Shown: piece after piece, positions 6,604 to 10,708 of the stretch
Position numbering within the stretch: the stretch's first letter is position 1
Layout of the letters: every line of letters begins with the position of its first letter
DNA from: Prolixibacteraceae bacterium
Lineage (GTDB): Bacteria; Bacteroidota; Bacteroidia; Bacteroidales; Prolixibacteraceae
Direction of reading: 5' to 3'
DNA length: 10,708 nucleotides
NCBI GenBank assembly: GCA_016930735.1
Contig: JAFGGF010000456.1
Location: 1-10,708 of the forward strand
Notes under the pieces: generated by a model
Databases searched by the model: none
What the model was told of the DNA's origin: nothing
Seen by the model: the letters and a program-made list of their open reading frames with translations, nothing else
Made by a program: the position numbers and the translations under genes

Positions 6604-8064
6604 TTATTTAATAATCAGCCTGCCACTCAGTTTTATTGAATCGGGATACAGATTATATAAATAAATGCCGGAATTTAACTTTTCCAGGTTAATGCATTCG
6701 TTGTTATTTATTTCTCTGGATATAATTTTCCGGCCATGTAAATCGAATAATTCAAATATTGTATGACTCAGGTTTCCTGTAAAACTGATGGTAATGTTAC
6801 CGGATCCGGGATTCGGATATACTTTATATATTCCGTCAACATTTTCGTTTACATTGCTGATATCCTGCTCAGAATAATTGTAACTTGTTCTGTAAGTTTC
6901 AACCCAGTCATTGCTTTCACTATCACGTGCAAATTGGGAGTATTCAAGCGGCTGGTTGGCAATCAGGCTCAAACTGTTCGGCATAAAAATGTAGAGCGAA
7001 GGCAGGATTAAATTTTCAGGACCGAATGAGTAATTGTAGGTTTGTTCATATTTTAAATAGGATACAAGGTTGCCTTCAGAGTCCGGTTTGTAATAAATCT
7101 CTTCAATCATATTTCCGTTGGCATCGTAAGAGTATTCTTCCTTTTTATTTCCAATCCAGTCATTTTTTGTTTCATCCCATTTTGTTTTCAGGTATTGAGT
7201 CAGCTGTCCGGTATCGTCGAAACAGAATTCTTCTTTTATATCGTATTCCCATTGACCTGACGATTCATTTTGTTTGGAATTAATGATTTGCAAAATATTC
7301 CCGTTTGTATCGTTTAAATATTCTTCTTTTTCATCGGCTTTCCATCGACTCTCCGTTTTATCCCAGCCAGAAGTTAAAATCTGAGTAATGTAACTGTTTT
7401 CATCGTAGTTGTATTCAACCTTTTGTTTTAAATCCCAATCGCTTGCTGTATTGTTCCATAAATAAACGATATGCTGAGTTTTTCCCCCGTTATTATTAAA
7501 TTCAGATACTTCTTTTCTGCTTTGTTTCCATTGCCCGGTATTTACAATGTACTCATAATTAATGTATTCAACCAGGTTACCATCGGCATTGTAGGTAAAA
7601 TCTTCCTTCATCCTGTAAAACCAAAGATTTATACTTTCATACCATTGAGATAAAATATGTTGGGTTTTATTCCCTTCCTCATCATAATTATATTCTTCTT
7701 TGATATAAGCCTCCCACAGGGCAGAGGTTTTGTGCCATTCATAATTTATGTATTGAATTGTATTTCCGGAATTGTCATATAAACAATCTCCTTTCTCCAG
7801 ATTTATCCATTGACTTGCAGTATTGTCCCATTCCAGTTTGATGTACTGGTCGAGTTTTTGTTTTACATCATTTGCCGATTTTAATTTATATAATTCAGGA
7901 GTATTTGCCTTTTGCTGAAATAAATGTGCATGAATTTCTTCTTTGTTGATTTGATTTTTATACGATAAAAGCAGATCAGCATTTGATTTGCTGTGAGGCA
8001 GGTTTTGTCCGAAAATAAATGGTATCGACGACAGGCAAAGAATAAGTGTAATTAACGGTTTCAT
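6604..8064 (-). CDS. Secreted repeat protein with T9SS type A sorting domain
   Basis: The ATG at 8064 gives 486 residues starting with a good signal peptide, MKPLITLILCLSSIPFIFGQ, cleaved after about residue 20. An ATG at 8097 would add eleven residues in front of the signal peptide and is less likely. Residues 77-324 form eight consecutive units of exactly 31 residues with conserved W3, W10, KEE-like residues at 15-17, an aromatic near 18 and 20, D/N at 21 and GN at 24-25. A degenerate ninth unit spans 325-355. The GN/YD part recalls one half of YD/RHS repeats, but I know no named family with this exact unit. From about 411 the C-terminus is a T9SS type A domain: YKVYPNPGSG (413-422), FELFDLHGRKI (438-448), LNSGIYLY (463-470) and a final basic IIK. 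The protein should cross the outer membrane through T9SS and be released or attached at the surface. Its role is unknown. Confidence 0.87.
   Translation of the reverse strand: MKPLITLILCLSSIPFIFGQNLPHSKSNADLLLSYKNQINKEEIHAHLFQQKANTPELYKLKSANDVKQKLDQYIKLEWDNTASQWINLEKGDCLYDNSGNTIQYINYEWHKTSALWEAYIKEEYNYDEEGNKTQHILSQWYESINLWFYRMKEDFTYNADGNLVEYINYEYIVNTGQWKQSRKEVSEFNNNGGKTQHIVYLWNNTASDWDLKQKVEYNYDENSYITQILTSGWDKTESRWKADEKEEYLNDTNGNILQIINSKQNESSGQWEYDIKEEFCFDDTGQLTQYLKTKWDETKNDWIGNKKEEYSYDANGNMIEEIYYKPDSEGNLVSYLKYEQTYNYSFGPENLILPSLYIFMPNSLSLIANQPLEYSQFARDSESNDWVETYRTSYNYSEQDISNVNENVDGIYKVYPNPGSGNITISFTGNLSHTIFELFDLHGRKIISREINNNECINLEKLNSGIYLYNLYPDSIKLSGRLIIK
7093..7836 (-). repeat. Eight coding tandem repeats of 93 bases (31 residues)
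   Basis: The segment encodes residues 77-324 of the T9SS protein as eight units with no length variation. The units have diverged in sequence but keep their tryptophan, KEE and GN positions. Exact length with diverged sequence suggests old duplications under selection for a repeating fold. Confidence 0.8.
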
Positions 8065-8430
8065 TGGTTTTTTGGTATTAATAATCAGTTTAAACAATTG
8101 TATTTCAGTTTAAAATTTTTGGTTTGACCGTTGTATTCAATCAGAAATTGATATCAGAATTAACATAAAAAATCTTCTTGTACATATATAAATTACCTGA
8201 AAACCGGGGGTATCTTTTCACACAAAACCGACAATCTTTCCGGATTTCAAATGGCAAAGCAATTTAACAATAAAATCAAATATTTGCAACAGGTAATGAA
8301 CTGAAAATTAGAATCCATTAGTCAGTTATATAAGTGGTAAAATTTAATTAGTAAAAGGTGTTTTTTAAAATAATCAGAGCGCACGATTTCAGGATAGTAT
8401 TTTTTGGAATCTGAAATTCAAAATTTAACA
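8065..8430. other. Gene-free region with left copy of a 60-base repeat
   Basis: This 366-base AT-rich stretch lies between the glycosyltransferase-like gene (which ends at 8431) and the T9SS gene, both leftward. It should contain the T9SS gene promoter, but I find no clean TAnnTTTG match. It holds one copy of a direct repeat (8321-8383) and a 7-base inverted repeat (ATTTCAG 8386-8392 / CTGAAAT 8411-8417) just downstream of the membrane protein gene. No T-run follows the latter, so I do not call it a terminator. Confidence 0.5.
8321..8383 (+). repeat. Direct repeat copy A (about 60 bases, ends TCAGAGCGCA)
   Basis: The segment aligns, with a few short gaps, to 10330-10390 over its whole length. 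Shared landmarks in the same order are GTC, TTATATAA, AAAAGG, GTGTTTT and a terminal 10-base identity TCAGAGCGCA. By eye about 70% of positions match. It lies immediately downstream of the glycosyltransferase-like gene. Confidence 0.6.
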
Positions 8431-10158
8431 CTACCGGTGATCCCAGATATTAAAATCAGAATGTTCTAATTTACACCGATACCCGTATTTATTTAGAAAC
8501 TGCTCCAATCTCACCTGTCCCTTGTCACCTAAAATATTTTGTTTTGTATCAACAATTAAGGGATAATTTCCAGTTGATGCTATACTTTCTTCCAATGAAA
8601 AAAAAAGTTCGTCAACCTGCACAGTATTATTTTCCAGCCAGAATTCTTTAACAGGAGGGAAACTTTCTGTTAAGTAATAAAACATAGGTTGATGTCCGTA
8701 AATAAAAAGATTTTTACCTTCGTTAATATTAAGGTTTATTGCAATACACAATTGTTTGATATGCTGTGCATTCTCTTTTGTAGTTAATATCCCTTTCATT
8801 TTCTGATGTTCTATTGAGTAAATACACCTGAACCTGCATGTTAACCCTGAGTCGACATGGTAAATCCATCCTAAGCGGGCAACCAAACTGAAAAATAAAA
8901 TAAACGAAATACCTGTTATCAATACAGGTTTTGTTAAAATCCTGATATTTTCAAATTTAATTTGTTTTTTTTCTGATAAGATTAACAGCGATAATGGAAT
9001 TAACACTATAAATCCTCTTGAAAGTTTTAAAAATAAACCCGTGTTTGATCCAAGTGCCTGAGTTAATCCTATTACACAAAATACCGCAACTATTTTGCTG
9101 AACCTGTCTTTATTTATCAGAGACATTAATAGCGGGAAAGCACAAAATGCAGGAACCAAATATTTAATATTACCACTATAGGAAAAATTTCTGAAAACAA
9201 ATAATGCTGTAAAAAATATGGAAAAAATGAAAATTACAAATGGCAAATATTTTTTTTTGATTTTAGAATATTCATATATCAGGGATGTTGTAAGTATTAA
9301 TGATGTTACAGATAATAAATATGGTAAAAAGATAATTCCTTCCCGCAGATAGCTTTTTATAAGATTAATCATTGAATAACTTGAAACATTGTTACTATTT
9401 GCAGATTCCTGTACAACATCTAAGTTTTTTATATAAGTATCATATATATTGAAATATTTAAATACAAACTGAATAATAATCAGTATAGTTAACATTCCTG
9501 CAATAAATATCAGATATTGTTTTATTGCTTGCCACAAACATTTTAAAGAAATTGTTTTACAATGATGCATCTTACAAAGTATCAGTAAAAAGGGTAATAA
9601 CAGTATCAAAACAATGTCAGGGAATCTGCTAAGGCAGGCAAAAACAAATAATATTCCTGAAAAATAGAAGGATTTTAATTTACCAGTATTTAAACCATTT
9701 AAAATAAAAAAGCCTGTTAAAATGAGGAAAAACCAGGAAGCAATATCTTTATTAAAAACAAAATTAATTGATCTTGTGGCAAAAACAACACCACAAAAAA
9801 CTCCTGTTAATAAAAACAATCGGTTTTTTGCTACGCCTTTCAGTAAAAAATAAGTTATAAAGACAACGGGATAAAAGAATATCAGATAAAGAAGCTTTAG
9901 ACCGATAATTCCTGAATTTGGGAAAAATTTAAACCATAATGCACCTGTTAAATCACTAAGAAATCTTAAACTTCTTACTTCACCCAATTGCAGATTTTTA
10001 AAGAAGTTCTGATAAGTTGTTGCATGAGATCCGGCATCGGTCAGGTCACCTCCCTGAAAAATAAATAAAACAGGGTATAATAAAATAAGGATCAACATTA
10101 ATTTTTTTAATAAAGCCGCAGAAACCTTTAATCGCATGAAATTACTGCCTTGTTCCAT
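8431..10158 (-). CDS. Multi-pass membrane protein, putative GT-C type glycosyltransferase
   Basis: The 575-residue protein has about ten or more hydrophobic spans (for example 18-36, 87-106, 114-127, 141-155, 165-195, 215-234, 275-297, 305-322, 355-370, 380-395 and 410-427) and a soluble C-terminal tail of about 145 residues. The first external loop is GGDLTDAGSHATTYQNFF (36-53), with acidic residues D38 and D41 where GT-C enzymes place catalytic acids. The tail has LFIYGHQPMFYYLT (484-497). This layout fits lipid-linked-sugar glycosyltransferases of the GT39/ArnT-like sort acting at the inner membrane, but no diagnostic motif settles the family or acceptor. Two starts are possible, ATG 10158 or ATG 10137; the first is kept because it sits 27 bases after a -7 box. 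The gene stands alone and is bracketed by two direct repeats, so it may have arrived as a unit. Confidence 0.75.
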   Translation of the reverse strand: MEQGSNFMRLKVSAALLKKLMLILILLYPVLFIFQGGDLTDAGSHATTYQNFFKNLQLGEVRSLRFLSDLTGALWFKFFPNSGIIGLKLLYLIFFYPVVFITYFLLKGVAKNRLFLLTGVFCGVVFATRSINFVFNKDIASWFFLILTGFFILNGLNTGKLKSFYFSGILFVFACLSRFPDIVLILLLPFLLILCKMHHCKTISLKCLWQAIKQYLIFIAGMLTILIIIQFVFKYFNIYDTYIKNLDVVQESANSNNVSSYSMINLIKSYLREGIIFLPYLLSVTSLILTTSLIYEYSKIKKKYLPFVIFIFSIFFTALFVFRNFSYSGNIKYLVPAFCAFPLLMSLINKDRFSKIVAVFCVIGLTQALGSNTGLFLKLSRGFIVLIPLSLLILSEKKQIKFENIRILTKPVLITGISFILFFSLVARLGWIYHVDSGLTCRFRCIYSIEHQKMKGILTTKENAQHIKQLCIAINLNINEGKNLFIYGHQPMFYYLTESFPPVKEFWLENNTVQVDELFFSLEESIASTGNYPLIVDTKQNILGDKGQVRLEQFLNKYGYRCKLEHSDFNIWDHR

Positions 10159-10184
10159 GTTTTATTTTCTTTGGTGTTTATAGT

Positions 10185-10192
10185 CAAAGCTA
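10185..10192 (-). promoter_or_regulatory. Candidate -7 box for the glycosyltransferase-like gene
   Basis: Read leftward this is TAGCTTTG, an exact TAnnTTTG match, 27 bases before the ATG at 10158. No -33 TTTG is found at 17-23 bases, so the support is the -7 box and position only. Confidence 0.35.
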
Positions 10193-10279
10193 ATTGGACA
10201 AATTTTACCTTAAACTAACAGATATTTTTCATTTAAAAAATAATAGTATTTGATAATTATTATTTGTTGTCTTTTAAAA

Positions 10280-10301
10280 TTAATCAAAACTAATTGATTA
10301 A
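10280..10301. repeat. Perfect inverted repeat TTAATCAA - 6 bases - TTGATTAA
   Basis: Two perfect 8-base arms flank AACTAA in the divergent intergenic region. An AT-rich palindrome of this size could be a dimeric repressor site acting on either gene or a weak hairpin. It lies about 90 bases upstream of the leftward -7 box and has no adjoining T-run. Confidence 0.4.
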
Positions 10302-10329
10302 ATATAAATAATCAGTAATAAAAGCAGGT

Positions 10330-10390
10330 GTCGGTTTATATAAATAAAAGATGTAAATTGAAAAGGGTGTTTTAAAAGGCTCAGAGCGCA
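10330..10390 (+). repeat. Direct repeat copy B (about 60 bases, ends TCAGAGCGCA)
   Basis: This is the second copy of the sequence at 8321-8383, in the same orientation, on the other side of the glycosyltransferase-like gene. Past the shared end it continues AGAGCGC/ATGGCAT/ACAGCTA, which again hints at a loose 7-base rhythm with GC at units' fourth and fifth positions. Confidence 0.6.
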
Positions 10391-10472
10391 TGGCATACAG
10401 CTACAGCCCTCATAATTAAAAATTTCTTGCAACCTAAAACCGGCAAATAATTTTTTTAAAAGTATTAAAATA

Positions 10473-10504
10473 TTTGGTTAATAAAATTAACTACTTTATA
10501 TTTA
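10473..10504 (+). promoter_or_regulatory. Promoter of the right-end membrane protein gene
   Basis: A -33 TTTG (10473-10476) and a -7 TATATTTA (10497-10504) are separated by 20 bases, the expected Bacteroidota spacing. The -7 box differs from TAnnTTTG only at the last base. The predicted transcript start lies about 25 bases before the ATG at 10536. Confidence 0.5.
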
Positions 10505-10535
10505 CGCCAAAATAAAATAGTCAACACCTTAGAAT

Positions 10536-10708
10536 ATGGACAAACATGATTTTACACCCGAAGAAAGTCTTTTATTAATTTCAAAAACAATAGAAGAGAC
10601 TAAAAAAAGATTTGAAGAAAATGGCCACATAATTATTTTGTGGGGAGTTGTAACCTTTGTTGTATTTGCAAGCCAGTATATTTTTTCAGCAATTGGATGG
10701 TACAAGAA
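10536..10708 (+). CDS. Bacteroidota conserved small membrane protein, N-terminal fragment
   Basis: The first 57 codons are present and the gene runs off the right edge. The cytoplasmic-looking N-terminus FTPEESLLLISKTIEETKKRF is followed by a hydrophobic span (about residues 32-52, IIILWGVVTFVVFASQYIF). Proteins beginning with an FxPEESLxLI...TK motif followed by an LLWGW-type membrane helix are common in Bacteroidota as multi-span proteins of unknown function, often near PadR- or other small regulators. That identification is from memory. The start is supported by a promoter-like sequence 25-60 bases upstream. The rest of the protein and its partners are outside the window. Confidence 0.65.
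   Translation, partial: MDKHDFTPEESLLLISKTIEETKKRFEENGHIIILWGVVTFVVFASQYIFSAIGWYK

Larger units (their letters stand above)
10159..10535. other. Divergent gene-free region with promoters and right repeat copy
   Basis: This 377-base very AT-rich region separates two divergent genes. It holds a -7 box for the leftward gene, a hairpin-like inverted repeat (10280-10301), the second copy of the 60-base direct repeat (10330-10390), and a plausible promoter for the rightward gene (10473-10504). No RNA gene is apparent. Confidence 0.55.

Noticed and set aside
8065..8097. Eleven-residue N-terminal extension of the T9SS protein starting at 8097
   Set aside because: It would put charged residues ahead of an otherwise textbook signal peptide that begins at the ATG at 8064.
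8386..8417. Hairpin ATTTCAG/CTGAAAT as a terminator for the membrane glycosyltransferase-like gene
   Set aside because: The loop is 18 bases and no T-run follows in the direction of transcription.

Overview
The window looks like chromosomal DNA of a Bacteroidota bacterium, probably class Bacteroidia near the Marinilabiliales. Supporting signs are a secreted protein with a C-terminal type IX secretion (T9SS) sorting domain, a menaquinone enzyme of the futalosine route, several TAnnTTTG-type -7 boxes, few recognisable Shine-Dalgarno sites, and moderately AT-rich DNA. The placement is inferred from gene content; no rRNA or tRNA gene is present.

Left part (1-4280), housekeeping. Two leftward genes, mqnA (chorismate dehydratase) followed by the start of an NfeD/ClpP-class membrane serine protease, diverge from a rightward pair, purB (adenylosuccinate lyase) and an MsbA-like ABC exporter half-transporter 18 bases downstream.

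Middle part (4281-6603), accessory. A leftward, clearly more AT-rich two-gene cassette encodes a fusion protein (winged-helix/SocA-like N-terminus plus DUF488 C-terminus) and a conserved 272-residue partner, coupled by a TAATG stop/start overlap. Both edges carry DNA with 7-base periodicity: three GYTGCGA-like units on the left, and on the right a 13-unit AGAATCA/AGACACA array followed by five TTRNRGC units. This cassette is the best candidate for an undescribed system in the window. Its function cannot be read from sequence alone.

Right part (6604-10708), envelope and surface genes. A leftward secreted protein carries eight 31-residue W/Y/GN repeats and a T9SS tail. Next comes a leftward multi-pass membrane protein resembling GT-C glycosyltransferases. 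At the far end is the start of a rightward Bacteroidota-type small membrane protein. The glycosyltransferase-like gene is bracketed by two imperfect direct copies of a roughly 60-base sequence ending in TCAGAGCGCA, which suggests insertion or duplication of that segment.

The three long gene-free stretches (6144-6603, 8065-8430, 10159-10535) hold promoters, repeats and small inverted repeats. I see no RNA gene, CRISPR array, intact insertion sequence or convincing intrinsic terminator.
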